A stretch of DNA of 64,000 bases from Pseudomonas sp. C2B4. GTDB taxonomy: Bacteria > Pseudomonadota > Gammaproteobacteria > Pseudomonadales > Pseudomonadaceae. This document shows positions 8,749 to 17,222 of the stretch, piece by piece (positions within the stretch are counted from its first letter, which is position 1; every line of letters begins with the position of its first letter). The position numbers and the translations under genes were made by a program. Under the pieces are notes generated by a model, which searched no databases, was not told where the DNA came from, and saw nothing but the letters and a program-made list of their open reading frames with translations. Location of the stretch: assembly GCF_013359695.1 (NCBI RefSeq), contig NZ_JABFMU010000026.1, positions 1 to 64,000 of the forward strand. The letters run 5' to 3'.

Positions 8749-9347
8749 TCACCGCGTTCCTCAAAACGTTCTACGGTTGCAAAGACCTTCATCCGGGCCC
8801 TATGCAGCAGCACACGTGCGTTAGTGAGTGAGATTTTAAGCAGGCTACAGATGTCTTCTAGTTCGACCCCGTGGCGATCGCGCAGCAACAAAACGCTGCT
8901 TTGCAATTCAGGCAAGCGCGTCAACGTGCGCTCCAGGCATTTACGCAACTCTTCCTCGGTCAACAGTGCCTCCGGCGTGTCCTGATGCCAGTCGTAGGGG
9001 GCGACCAGCCAATGACCATCAGACGAAAAACGTTCGTCATCGACCGTTCCGTGAGGCGACGGCAGATCGTCAAGCAACACCTCGCGGCGATTCTGCTTGT
9101 AGCGACTCTTGGCCGAGTTGGCCGTGATGGTCAGCAGCCAGGTCTTCAGGCTGGAACGGCGCTGAAAACCATCAAGATTACGCACCACTGACAACCAGGC
9201 GTCCTGCACCACATCGTCCGCGCCACGAGAGCCGACAATGGCAAAAGCCACGGCCTGCATGGCGCTCTGGTAAGTATTGATAAGTTCTTTGTAAGCGTTC
9301 GGTTCACCCGCCAGCAAGCGATCGAGAAGTTGCGCTTCGTCAGACAT
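8742..9347 (-). CDS. ECF-family RNA polymerase sigma factor
   Basis: A 201-residue sigma-70 family protein with only regions 2 and 4. Region 2 spans about residues 20-90 (ADDVVQDAWLSVVRNLDGF, then SLKTWLLTITAN). Region 4, about 135-190, carries LPELQSSVLLLRDRHGVELEDIC followed by the DNA-binding helix ISLTNARVLLHRAR. A GGAG about ten bases before the ATG supports the start. The gene overlaps its anti-sigma gene and lies 214 bp downstream of the DoxX gene of the bufferin cluster, on the same strand. In Caulobacter a comparable sigma (SigF) controls bufferin-type genes, so this sigma is the natural candidate regulator of the operon at 9562-12017. The target promoter is not proven. Confidence 0.92.
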   Translation of the reverse strand: MSDEAQLLDRLLAGEPNAYKELINTYQSAMQAVAFAIVGSRGADDVVQDAWLSVVRNLDGFQRRSSLKTWLLTITANSAKSRYKQNRREVLLDDLPSPHGTVDDERFSSDGHWLVAPYDWHQDTPEALLTEEELRKCLERTLTRLPELQSSVLLLRDRHGVELEDICSLLKISLTNARVLLHRARMKVFATVERFEERGEC

Positions 9348-9462
9348 TTAGATAACGCTCCGAATGAGCGCAACCAGGCACAATATAGTTCTTCAGCATA
9401 AAAACACCTGATCGGTTAAATAAACGAAAAGGGCCATGCTATTGCACGCAGTATTCTCTCGC

Positions 9463-9501
9463 TGTAGGAAGCATCCCAAGTATCTTTGGAATGGGACTAC
9501 A
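9463..9501. repeat. Imperfect inverted repeat between the bufferin operon and the sigma gene
   Basis: TGTAGGAAGCATCCCA is mirrored by TGGAATGGGACTACA around an 8-nt centre. It lies 116 bp upstream of the sigma factor start and 61 bp after the DoxX stop. It could be an operator for the sigma gene or a weak transcription barrier; it has no T-run typical of an intrinsic terminator. Confidence 0.4.
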
Positions 9502-9561
9502 CAACGAAAAGGGTTATTACCCAACTACGTTGCACTTCAATCTCTCGAAAACTCGATAACT

Positions 9562-10077
9562 TCAAAATTTATAAGTGAGGGCATTCCGAAAAAAATAACG
9601 ATATACAAGATGATCAAGGGACAGTTTCCCGGGGCCGCCCGCCATCAAATACAACAATACCGCTGCCCAGGTACCGTGAGTCGGGTAAGCATCGGGATAC
9701 ACGAACAGTTGAATGATCAAGGTCACGCCCAACAAGGCCAGTGCGGAAAAACGCGTGGCAAAACCGAGCAGGATAAGGATCGGGAAAAAGTGTTCGGCGA
9801 AAGTGGCCATGCAGGCAGCCATCTGCGGTGACAGCAACGGCAGCTGATACTCGCTGCTGAACAACGGGAGGGTCGAGTCCGCCAGACGCGGGATGCCGAG
9901 TGAAAAGGTGCCGTCGAACAGATCAATGGCCAGCCCTTCGATCTTGGTTTGACCGGACTTCCAGAACACCGCGGCAATGGAAAACCGCGCAACAAAGGCA
10001 ATCAGGCTGTGAGGGATCATGTACATCAGCGTGACGGCATCTGTAATCCAGTTTTGTACGGTCATGCGCAGGTTCAT
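9562..10077 (-). CDS. DoxX-family membrane protein of the bufferin locus
   Basis: A 171-residue integral membrane protein with four predicted helices, including LIAFVARFSIAAVFW, FFPILILLGFATRF and ALALLGVTLIIQLFVYP. The phrase FWKSGQTKIEG near the first helix and the Y-P-D pair late in the protein are typical of DoxX. DoxX proteins are often the last member of DUF2282-DUF692-DUF2063 clusters. Their role there is unsettled, with electron transfer or redox support of peptide maturation or export proposed. Its ATG overlaps the preceding gene's stop (ATGA), so it is translationally coupled in the same operon. Confidence 0.88.
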   Translation of the reverse strand: MNLRMTVQNWITDAVTLMYMIPHSLIAFVARFSIAAVFWKSGQTKIEGLAIDLFDGTFSLGIPRLADSTLPLFSSEYQLPLLSPQMAACMATFAEHFFPILILLGFATRFSALALLGVTLIIQLFVYPDAYPTHGTWAAVLLYLMAGGPGKLSLDHLVYRYFFRNALTYKF

Positions 10078-10835
10078 GCTGACTCCTTGGTGGGGTGAAT
10101 GGACGTAATGGCCTGGTGGCTGATCAACAGCGCCAGGGTGTGCTCCAGTTCGAATGCCGGAGCGCCTGCTATTGCCTGGCTCAACGCCTGGCCACTTTGC
10201 AGGCCGTGGATAAACGCGCTGGCGCCGGCGTCAATGGAAAACACCTCGACATGCAGATCGTTGCGCAACACCAGGGCGTGCTGGCCCTGGCTGGGATCGA
10301 GCCCTTCCAGAGTATTCGTTCCCTGATGGGCGCTCCAGATCGCGACCACGGCGAAGGCCGAACGCAAAACATTCACCGAGGGATGGAGCACGACATTGAG
10401 CCCGTCCAAAGTGCTCGGGTCTGAAAGCGTGGCGGCAATCTGCTCGTGGCTCAGCGGCTGCGCATCAGCGGCGTGATACGCCCGAACCCGCAGTCGTTCC
10501 AGTCGGGCGACATCCGCCAGATAGCCCACGCAGGATGCCGGCTCGAACCCCTCGATGAAGTCCGCAAAATCCCCGCCGTAGTTGTTGATCAACGGGCTGC
10601 GTGGCGGGCGGCTCCGGATGTAGGCCTGAGCCATCGCACGAAAGAACGCATCGCCCACCAATTGCCTGACCACCGGGTAACCGTCGGCCAACGCGTTGAT
10701 CAACGAGCTCTGCACATTGTTGCGATAGACCGCAAAACGGCTCGCCGGGTCAGCGCCATTGGTACTGAAGAAACCTTCGGGGCAGGCCCGCTGTGTGTCG
10801 ATCAGCGCGGCGGCGAACGCGGCGAGCGTGCTCAT
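10074..10835 (-). CDS. bufC: DUF2063 protein, bufferin maturation partner (BufC-like)
   Basis: A 253-residue protein matching the DUF2063 family: an N-terminal helical domain with FAVYRNNVQSSLINALADGYPVV, then a C-terminal half with VNVLRSAFAVVAIW. In bufferin and related MNIO pathways this protein acts as the recognition partner that brings the precursor peptide to the DUF692 enzyme. The ATG at 10835 overlaps the upstream stop codon as ATGA. An ATG 15 bases further upstream (10850) is possible but would lie deeper inside the preceding gene. It is the third gene of the operon precursor-MNIO-DUF2063-DoxX. Confidence 0.88.
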   Translation of the reverse strand: MSTLAAFAAALIDTQRACPEGFFSTNGADPASRFAVYRNNVQSSLINALADGYPVVRQLVGDAFFRAMAQAYIRSRPPRSPLINNYGGDFADFIEGFEPASCVGYLADVARLERLRVRAYHAADAQPLSHEQIAATLSDPSTLDGLNVVLHPSVNVLRSAFAVVAIWSAHQGTNTLEGLDPSQGQHALVLRNDLHVEVFSIDAGASAFIHGLQSGQALSQAIAGAPAFELEHTLALLISHQAITSIHPTKESA

Positions 10836-11695
10836 TGCAGACGTCCGCAAGACAGCAACAGTTCATCGGCTTGACGCGCTTCTGCCTGCAATACGTGGAA
10901 AGCCGGGACCTGATTGTCACGCTCGATAAGGGTGGCGACCGGTCCCGTTTGCGCCAGCACCTGTTGATACAAGGCCCAGACCTGGCGATCAATCGGCGCA
11001 CCGTGATCGTCGATCAGCAGGCGATCACCCAGGCTATCCTGGTCTTCGGCGAACCCGGCCAGATGGATCTCGCCCACGGCATGCAGCGGCAATGCATCGA
11101 TGTAGGCCAGCGGGTCGCGTCGATGATTGATGCACGATACGTAGACGTTGTTCACGTCCAGCAACAACCCACAACCGGTGCGATGAACCACTTCATCGAT
11201 GAAGTCGGTTTCATCGATCGTCGAGCGCTTGAACATCAGGTAAGTCGCCGGGTTTTCCAGCAACATCGGGCGCTTGAGGGCGGTTTGAACCTGATCGATG
11301 TGATCACAGACCCGGATCAGGCTGGCCTTGTCATACGCCACCGGCAACAGGTCATTGAGAAACATCGGGCCGTGGCTGGACCAGGCCAGGTGCTCGGAAA
11401 AAGAATGGGGTTGATAGCGTTCGATAAGCTCGGCGAGGCGTTTGAGATGCAGTGTGTCCAGCTCATCTTCACCGCCAATCGACAGACCCACGCCATGCAA
11501 CGACAGTGGGTAGTGCTCGCGGATCAACTCCAGATAAAAATGAAACGGTCCGCCGGCCACCATAAAGTTTTCGGCGTGAACTTCGAAGAACCCGATATCA
11601 GGGATTGAACCGAGCACTTCCAGAAAGTGATCGGACTTCAGTCCCAGACCGGAACGGCGCGGCAGGCCGCTCGACAAATCGCTCATGGTCGACAT
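10832..11695 (-). CDS. bufB: DUF692 multinuclear non-heme iron oxidase (MNIO, BufB-like)
   Basis: A 287-residue TIM-barrel-like protein of the DUF692/MNIO family. Likely iron-ligand segments are visible in order: FFEVHAENF, LSLHGVGLSIGG, SEHLAW, LLENPATYL, LLLDVNNVYV, EIHLAGF, IDDHGAP and LIERDN. MNIO enzymes oxidatively rearrange Cys residues in ribosomal peptides; in bufferins the products are described as thiooxazoles. It sits 16 bp after the precursor gene and overlaps the DUF2063 gene by 4 bp, giving the standard gene order. The short N-terminus (LPRRSGLGLKSDH) is the usual family start. The substrate is inferred to be the adjacent DUF2282 protein. Confidence 0.93.
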   Translation of the reverse strand: MSTMSDLSSGLPRRSGLGLKSDHFLEVLGSIPDIGFFEVHAENFMVAGGPFHFYLELIREHYPLSLHGVGLSIGGEDELDTLHLKRLAELIERYQPHSFSEHLAWSSHGPMFLNDLLPVAYDKASLIRVCDHIDQVQTALKRPMLLENPATYLMFKRSTIDETDFIDEVVHRTGCGLLLDVNNVYVSCINHRRDPLAYIDALPLHAVGEIHLAGFAEDQDSLGDRLLIDDHGAPIDRQVWALYQQVLAQTGPVATLIERDNQVPAFHVLQAEARQADELLLSCGRLQ

Positions 11696-11711
11696 TCAGA
11701 CTGGGTCACTC

Positions 11712-12017
11712 TCAGGACTTGGCCTTGAAGGCTTGCAGCTGACCGAAACCGGTCGACGATGTTTTGCTTTCGAGGGTGACGCAGGTGCCTTCAGGGACCA
11801 GTTTCCAGGCATTGGACTGGTAGTCGGTTTTTGCGCTGCCTGCGCAAGTCGTGCCGGCACCGGCTGCGCAATCGTTGTGACCTTTCAAGGCCACACCGAA
11901 GCATTTTTCCATCTTGTCGCCAGCCTGGGCGGCAGTCGATACCGCGGCCATGCTCAAGGCGGAACCAAGGGCCAGAACCAGGGCAGTAGCCGACAAGGTG
12001 CGAGGGGTTGCAGTCAT
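11712..12017 (-). CDS. bufA: Bufferin-type RiPP precursor (DUF2282)
   Basis: A 101-residue protein with a hydrophobic signal sequence (about 1-32, ending AAQA) and a mature region containing exactly four Cys (39, 50, 58, 79). The core EKCFGVALKGHNDCAAG, then TTCAGSAKTDYQ, then WKLVPEGTC is the characteristic DUF2282 pattern. Bufferins are unusual RiPPs: long, exported through a signal peptide, with Cys residues modified by the MNIO enzyme to make a copper-binding metallophore. Here the precursor is first in the operon, 16 bp before the MNIO gene, with GGAGAG before the ATG. Identity as a bufferin precursor is strong; the exact modified residues and metal are inferred from the family. Confidence 0.93.
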   Translation of the reverse strand: MTATPRTLSATALVLALGSALSMAAVSTAAQAGDKMEKCFGVALKGHNDCAAGAGTTCAGSAKTDYQSNAWKLVPEGTCVTLESKTSSTGFGQLQAFKAKS

Positions 12018-12069
12018 GATGTCTCTCCGAAAGGCTGGCGTGATGACAAGCGTGCTTGCTTGATTGCCT

Positions 12070-12099
12070 TTGTAGAGAACGCTGACGGCAGAACGTTAC
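12070..12099 (-). promoter_or_regulatory. Possible ECF-type promoter ahead of the bufferin operon
   Basis: On the minus strand GTAACG (12099-12094) lies about 80 bp before the bufferin precursor start. GTAAC is a common ECF -35 core, including for Caulobacter SigF. A -10 element is not crisp (candidates CGTC or GTTCTC within 20 bp). Tentative. Confidence 0.25.
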
Positions 12100-12228
12100 G
12101 GTTTACGACGAAACTTTTTGACCTGACCGTGACGCCGCGCTTATGCCTTGCAGCTTGAGCCCAACCTTCAGAAAAATAGATATACACTCAGGTAAATCGA
12201 TAAAAACAGCCCACCGGGTGCGCTTCTC

Positions 12229-13143
12229 ATGATGACCCTGCGTCAGATCCGTCATTTCATCGCCGTGGCCGAGACCGGTTCGATCTCCGCCGCCGCGCAA
12301 ACCGCGTTCATTTCCCAGTCCACCCTGACCCTGGCGATCCAGCAACTGGAAGAGGAGATTGGCGTCAGCCTGTTCAGCCGCCACGCCAAAGGCATGACCC
12401 TGACCCATCAGGGCCATCAGTTCCTGCGCCAGGCCCACCTGATCCTCGCCACGGTCGACAACGCCAAACGCAGCCTGCAGCAGAGCACCGATCAGGTGGC
12501 CGGACAGTTGATCATCGGAGTGACCAGCCTGGTGGCCGGTTACTACCTGGCGGATTTGCTCACCCGTTTCCAGCGCGCCTACCCTAACGTCGAAATCCGC
12601 GTGATGGAGGACGAACGCCCTTATATCGAGCATTTGCTGGTCAGCGGCGAGATCGATGTCGGTGTGTTGATTCTGTCCAACCTCGAAGACCGCCACGCTT
12701 TGCAGACCGAAGTGCTGACTCATTCGCCGCACAGACTCTGGCTGCCGGCCCAGCATCCGCTGCTGGAACACGACAGCATCAACCTCGCCGACGTCGCCCG
12801 CGAGCCGCTGATTCAGCTCAACGTCGATGAAATGGATCGCAACGCCCAGCGCATGTGGACGGCGGCCTCGCTGCAACCGCGCATCACCTTGCGCACCGCT
12901 TCGACCGAAGCGGTGCGAAGCCTGGTGGCCGCCGGGTTGGGCGTATCGATTCAACCGGACATGACCTACCGTCCATGGTCACTGGAAGGCGACATCATCG
13001 AAGCACGGCCGATCGCCGACCTCAGCCAGACCCTCGACGTCGGCCTGGCCTGGCGTCGCGGCACGGCACGGCCGGCCTTGGTGGACCCGTTCCTGACCGT
13101 TGCCCGCGAACAGCCCCACGGCGGCCGCAAGCCATCTATTTAA
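12229..13143 (+). CDS. LysR-family transcriptional regulator
   Basis: A 304-residue regulator. The N-terminal winged helix-turn-helix is plain: LRQIRHFIAVAETGSISAAAQ, then SQSTLTLAIQQLEEEIG. A substrate-binding-like effector domain follows from about residue 90 (LIIGVTSLVAGYYLADLL). Two adjacent ATGs (12229, 12232) are possible starts. It is transcribed in the same direction as, and 102 bp ahead of, the aldehyde dehydrogenase/ABC transporter operon, and divergent from the bufferin operon. LysR regulators often act on an adjacent gene, so either neighbour could be a target; the ydc-like operon seems more likely. The effector is unknown. Confidence 0.92.
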   Translation: MMTLRQIRHFIAVAETGSISAAAQTAFISQSTLTLAIQQLEEEIGVSLFSRHAKGMTLTHQGHQFLRQAHLILATVDNAKRSLQQSTDQVAGQLIIGVTSLVAGYYLADLLTRFQRAYPNVEIRVMEDERPYIEHLLVSGEIDVGVLILSNLEDRHALQTEVLTHSPHRLWLPAQHPLLEHDSINLADVAREPLIQLNVDEMDRNAQRMWTAASLQPRITLRTASTEAVRSLVAAGLGVSIQPDMTYRPWSLEGDIIEARPIADLSQTLDVGLAWRRGTARPALVDPFLTVAREQPHGGRKPSI

Positions 13144-13170
13144 TCGAACGGCACCTTCAGTATTTAGTAT

Positions 13171-13199
13171 TTGTCGACCTCGGGTCCGCGCACTAGTCT
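13171..13199 (+). promoter_or_regulatory. Possible sigma-70 promoter for the ydc-like operon
   Basis: TTGTCG and TAGTCT are separated by 17 bp, 47 bp upstream of the first aldehyde dehydrogenase start. The match is moderate and rests only on spacing and position. Confidence 0.3.
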
Positions 13200-13245
13200 T
13201 GATCCATCTATATAAGACGGCCGGGCCCCAGTCACAGGGAGCAGC

Positions 13246-14733
13246 ATGGCCACACAAGAAAAGAGAACCCGAAAAATGGCTGGCGCGCAGACCCCGCTGT
13301 TTACCGCCCTGTTGATCGATGGTGAATTAGTCGCCGGTCAAGGCTTTGTCGAGCCGATTCTCAATCCGGCCACCGGCGAAGTCCTGACGCAGATCGCCGA
13401 AGCCAGCAGCGAACAAGTCGAAGCCGCCATCAATGCCGCCCACCGTGCCTTCGCCAGTTGGTCGCGCACCACGCCGCAGCAGCGCTCGAACCTGTTGCTG
13501 GACATCGCCAACGCCATCGAAAAAAACGCCGACCTGCTCGCCCGCCTCGAAGCCCTGAACTGCGGCAAGCCGTTGCACCTGGCCCGTCAGGACGACCTGA
13601 GCGCGACGGTCGACGTGTTCCGCTTCTTCGCCGGTGCCGTGCGTTGCCAGACCGGCCAGCTCAGCGGCGAATACCTGCCAGGCTACACCAGCATGGTGCG
13701 TCGCGACCCAATTGGCGTGGTGGCGTCCATTGCGCCGTGGAATTACCCGATCATGATGGCCGCGTGGAAAATCGCCCCGGCCCTGGCCGCTGGCAACACC
13801 TTGGTGTTCAAGCCTTCGGAACACACGCCGCTGTCGATCCTCGCCCTGGCCCCGGCGCTGGCCGAGATCCTGCCCCGTGGCGTGATCAACATTATCTGCG
13901 GTGGCGGCGAAGGCGTCGGCAGTCATCTGGTCAGCCATCCCAAGGTGCGCATGGTGTCGCTGACCGGCGATATCGTCACCGGCCAGAAAATCCTCCAGGC
14001 CGCGGCCAAGACCCTCAAGCGCACCCACCTTGAATTGGGCGGCAAGGCCCCGGTGATCGTCTGCAACGATGCCGACATCCAGGCCGTGGTCGAAGGTGTG
14101 CGCACCTACGGTTACTACAACGCCGGCCAGGACTGCACGGCGGCGTGCAGGGTGTATGCACAGGCAGGGATTCACGATCGCCTGGTGGCCGAACTCGGCG
14201 CGGCGGTGAGCAGCCTGCGTTTCGCCGGCAAACGCGATGCCGACAATGAAATCGGCCCCCTGATCAGCACCCGCCAGCGCGACCGCGTGGCCAGTTTCGT
14301 CGAACGCGCCCTCGGTCAGCCGCATATCGAGCGGGTCACCGGCGCTGCGGTGCATTCCGGCGCAGGGTTCTATTACCAGCCGACCTTGCTGGCCGGCTGC
14401 AAACAGAGCGACGAAATCGTCCAGCGGGAAGTGTTCGGGCCCGTGGTGACCGTGACCCGTTTCGATGAACTGGAACAAGCGGTGGACTGGGCCAACGATT
14501 CGGAGTACGGCCTGGCGTCGTCGGTGTGGACCCAGAATCTGGACAAGGCGATGCAGGTCGCCGCCCGGTTGCAGTACGGCTGCACCTGGATCAACAGCCA
14601 TTTCATGCTGGTCAGCGAAATGCCCCACGGCGGCCTCAAGCGCTCGGGCTACGGCAAGGACCTGTCCAGCGATTCGCTTCAGGACTACAGCGTGGTGCGA
14701 CACATCATGGCGCGCCACGGACAACATCTCTGA
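13246..14733 (+). CDS. NAD(P)-dependent aldehyde dehydrogenase, gamma-aminobutyraldehyde dehydrogenase-like (copy 1)
   Basis: A 495-residue aldehyde dehydrogenase. Visible are the cofactor-binding SIAPWNYP and KPSEHTPLS segments, the catalytic Glu in LELGGKAP and the catalytic Cys in NAGQDCTAACR. The same signature appears in YdcW/PatD-type gamma-aminobutyraldehyde dehydrogenases, which oxidise 4-aminobutanal from putrescine to GABA. AGGGAG six bases before the ATG supports the start. It has an N-terminal extension (MATQEKRTRKMAG) absent from the second copy at 19147-20571, which it closely resembles. The two copies bracket a putrescine-type ABC transporter. Substrate is inferred from the operon and the family. 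Confidence 0.93.
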   Translation: MATQEKRTRKMAGAQTPLFTALLIDGELVAGQGFVEPILNPATGEVLTQIAEASSEQVEAAINAAHRAFASWSRTTPQQRSNLLLDIANAIEKNADLLARLEALNCGKPLHLARQDDLSATVDVFRFFAGAVRCQTGQLSGEYLPGYTSMVRRDPIGVVASIAPWNYPIMMAAWKIAPALAAGNTLVFKPSEHTPLSILALAPALAEILPRGVINIICGGGEGVGSHLVSHPKVRMVSLTGDIVTGQKILQAAAKTLKRTHLELGGKAPVIVCNDADIQAVVEGVRTYGYYNAGQDCTAACRVYAQAGIHDRLVAELGAAVSSLRFAGKRDADNEIGPLISTRQRDRVASFVERALGQPHIERVTGAAVHSGAGFYYQPTLLAGCKQSDEIVQREVFGPVVTVTRFDELEQAVDWANDSEYGLASSVWTQNLDKAMQVAARLQYGCTWINSHFMLVSEMPHGGLKRSGYGKDLSSDSLQDYSVVRHIMARHGQHL

Positions 14734-14816
14734 CTACGCTAATAACTAGCCGCCAACGGCATGCTTCACCACGTTCAAAACTGCCCCGACCATAATTTAA
14801 AGAAGAGGGAATTCCC

Positions 14817-15968
14817 ATGTTCGTGCACAAGACCGCACTGCTCAGTGCAATCACCACAGCGCTGCTGGCCAGTGCCAGTGTCCAGGCCGCCGAGCCGCTG
14901 AAAGCGGTTGGCGCTGGCGAAGGCCAACTGGATATTGTGGCGTGGCCCGGCTACATCGAACGTGGCGAAAGTGACAAGGCCTATGACTGGGTCACCGGTT
15001 TCGAGAAGGAAACCGGCTGCAAGGTCAATGTGAAGACCGCCGCCACCTCCGATGAGATGGTCAGCCTGATGGCCAAGGGCGGTTACGACCTGGTCACTGC
15101 ATCCGGCGACGCGTCCCTGCGCCTGATCGTCGGCAAGCGTGTGCAGCCGATCAACACCGCGCTGATTCCGAACTGGAAGAACCTTGACCCGCGCCTCAAG
15201 GACGCGCCGTGGTACGTGGTCAACAAGCAGACCTACGGCACCCCGTATCAGTGGGGCCCGAACGTGCTGATGTACAACACCAACGTGTTCAAGACCGCGC
15301 CGACCAGTTGGGGCGTGCTGTTCAATGCCGAAAACCTGCCGGACGGAAAACCGAACAAGGGCCGCGTGCAGGCTTATGACGGTCCGATCTACATCGCCGA
15401 CGCGGCGCTGTACCTGAAATCCGCCAAGCCGGAACTGGGCATCCAGAACCCCTACGAACTGACCGAAGCCCAATACAAGGCCGTGCTCGACCTGTTGCGC
15501 GCCCAGCAGCCGTTGATCCACCGCTACTGGCACGACACCACCGTGCAAATGAGCGACTTCAAGAACGAAGGCGTGGTCGCGTCCGGCGCCTGGCCGTATC
15601 AGGTCAACGGCCTGATGAACGAGAAACAGCCGATCGCCTCGACCATCCCGAAAGAAGGCGCCACTGGGTGGGCCGACACCACCATGATGCACACCGATGC
15701 CAAGCACCCGAACTGTGCCTACAAGTGGATGGATTGGTCGCTGCAACCGAAAGTCCAGGGTGACGTAGCGGCGTGGTTCGGTTCGCTGCCAGCGGTACCG
15801 GCGGCGTGCAAGGAAAGCGAATTGCTGGGTGCCGAGGGCTGCAAGACCAACGGTTTCGAGAACTTCGACAAGATCGCCTTCTGGAAAACCCCGCAGGCTG
15901 AAGGCGGCAAGTTCGTGCCGTACAGCCGCTGGACCCAGGACTACATCGCGATCATGGGCGGTCGCTAG
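14817..15968 (+). CDS. ydcS: Polyamine-type ABC transporter substrate-binding protein (YdcS-like)
   Basis: A 383-residue periplasmic binding protein with a Sec signal peptide (about 1-24, ending ASVQAA). The mature part follows the PotD/PotF pattern: ILD-like opening LDIVAWPGYIERGE, then YDLVTASGDASLRLI, YGTPYQWGPNVLMYNT and AYKWMDWSLQP. It heads a YdcSTUV-type transporter and follows an aldehyde dehydrogenase gene by 83 bp. The cargo is expected to be putrescine, a related diamine or a GABA precursor. A REPIN pair lies in the gap before the ATPase gene, which may stabilise the upstream mRNA and keep the binding protein abundant. Confidence 0.93.
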   Translation: MFVHKTALLSAITTALLASASVQAAEPLKAVGAGEGQLDIVAWPGYIERGESDKAYDWVTGFEKETGCKVNVKTAATSDEMVSLMAKGGYDLVTASGDASLRLIVGKRVQPINTALIPNWKNLDPRLKDAPWYVVNKQTYGTPYQWGPNVLMYNTNVFKTAPTSWGVLFNAENLPDGKPNKGRVQAYDGPIYIADAALYLKSAKPELGIQNPYELTEAQYKAVLDLLRAQQPLIHRYWHDTTVQMSDFKNEGVVASGAWPYQVNGLMNEKQPIASTIPKEGATGWADTTMMHTDAKHPNCAYKWMDWSLQPKVQGDVAAWFGSLPAVPAACKESELLGAEGCKTNGFENFDKIAFWKTPQAEGGKFVPYSRWTQDYIAIMGGR

Positions 15969-15979
15969 CCAGCCCCCCT

Positions 15980-16069
15980 GTGGGAGCGAGCCTGCTCGCG
16001 AAGAGGCCATCACATTCAACGTTGAGGGTGGCTGACACACCGCCTTCGCGAGCAGGCTCGCTCCCACAG
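15980..16069. repeat. REP doublet (REPIN)
   Basis: Two inverted copies of the GAGCCTGCTCGCGA repeat with GTGGGAGC/GCTCCCAC outer parts, separated by a short unrelated spacer. Lies between the substrate-binding and ATPase genes of one operon. Confidence 0.92.
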
Positions 16070-16183
16070 TTGATCACCGCCGCAGCCGCTCACGCGCTCG
16101 GCTTAGAGACGACAGATACTCGCTTTTTCAGAAGTCCAGGCAGGGCCGCTGCGACGGCCTTCGCCTTTTTGGAGCACCGCACC

Positions 16184-17221
16184 ATGACGCTTGCAGTCCA
16201 GTTCACCAACGTTTCCCGTCAGTTCGGCGAAGTGAAAGCCGTTGACCGGGTTTCCATCGACATCCAGGACGGCGAGTTTTTCTCCATGCTGGGGCCTTCC
16301 GGCTCGGGCAAAACCACCTGTCTGCGCCTGATCGCCGGTTTTGAACAGCCGAGCGCGGGCTCGATCCGGATTCATGGCGAAGAAGCCGCCGGGCTGCCGC
16401 CGTATCAGCGTGACGTGAACACCGTATTCCAGGATTACGCGCTGTTCCCGCACATGAACGTTCGCGACAACGTCGCCTACGGTTTGAAAGTCAAAGGCGT
16501 CGGCAAAGCCGAACGCTTGAAGCGCGCCGAAGAAGCCCTCGACATGGTCGCCCTCGGCGGCTACGGCGAGCGCAAGCCGGTGCAACTCTCCGGTGGTCAG
16601 CGCCAGCGTGTGGCCCTGGCCCGTGCCCTGGTCAATCGTCCGCGGGTGCTGCTGCTCGACGAGCCCCTCGGTGCGCTGGACCTGAAATTGCGCGAGCAGA
16701 TGCAAGGCGAATTGAAGAAGCTGCAACGCCAGCTCGGCATCACCTTCATTTTCGTCACCCACGACCAGACCGAAGCGCTGTCGATGTCCGACCGCGTCGC
16801 GGTGTTCAACAAGGGCCGCATCGAACAGGTCGATTCGCCGCGCAACCTGTACATGAAACCCTCGACCACCTTCGTCGCCGAATTCGTCGGCACCTCCAAC
16901 GTGATTCGCGGTGATCTGGCCAAACAGTTGAGCGGCAATCCACAACCGTTTTCGATTCGCCCCGAACACGTGCGTTTCGCCGAAGGCCCGCTGGCCAGCC
17001 ATGAAGTCGAAGTCAGCGGCTTGCTGCACGACATCCAGTACCAGGGCAGTGCCACCCGCTACGAACTGAAGCTGGAAAACGGCCAGACCCTGAACATCAG
17101 CCAGGCCAACAATCAATGGCTCGATACCAGCGCCCAGCACCAGACCGGGCAGCGCATGAGCGCTCGCTGGGCGCGCGAAGCCATGATTCCGCTGCACGAC
17201 ACACTTGCGGGCGGGGTGTGA
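16184..17221 (+). CDS. ydcT: ABC transporter ATP-binding protein (YdcT/PotA-like)
   Basis: A 345-residue ATPase with Walker A GPSGSGKTT, signature LSGGQRQRVALARAL, Walker B LLLDEPLGALD and the H-loop VTHDQTEA, followed by a C-terminal TOBE-type regulatory domain (from about 270, including SIRPEHVRF). The frame is open upstream through the REP sequence, but the ATG at 16184 with GGAG 13 bases upstream gives the normal PotA/YdcT start. It energises the import system with the two permeases that follow; its stop is 1 bp from the next start. Confidence 0.94.
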   Translation: MTLAVQFTNVSRQFGEVKAVDRVSIDIQDGEFFSMLGPSGSGKTTCLRLIAGFEQPSAGSIRIHGEEAAGLPPYQRDVNTVFQDYALFPHMNVRDNVAYGLKVKGVGKAERLKRAEEALDMVALGGYGERKPVQLSGGQRQRVALARALVNRPRVLLLDEPLGALDLKLREQMQGELKKLQRQLGITFIFVTHDQTEALSMSDRVAVFNKGRIEQVDSPRNLYMKPSTTFVAEFVGTSNVIRGDLAKQLSGNPQPFSIRPEHVRFAEGPLASHEVEVSGLLHDIQYQGSATRYELKLENGQTLNISQANNQWLDTSAQHQTGQRMSARWAREAMIPLHDTLAGGV

Positions 17222-17222
17222 C

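Noticed and set aside
13327..16067. Long minus-strand ORFs opposite the aldehyde dehydrogenase and binding-protein genes
   Set aside because: Antisense shadows of strongly recognised genes; no domain and typical shadow composition.
15980..16120. N-terminal extensions and ORFs starting MGASLLAK
   Set aside because: This peptide recurs at many places because it is the translation of the REP repeat, not a protein domain.
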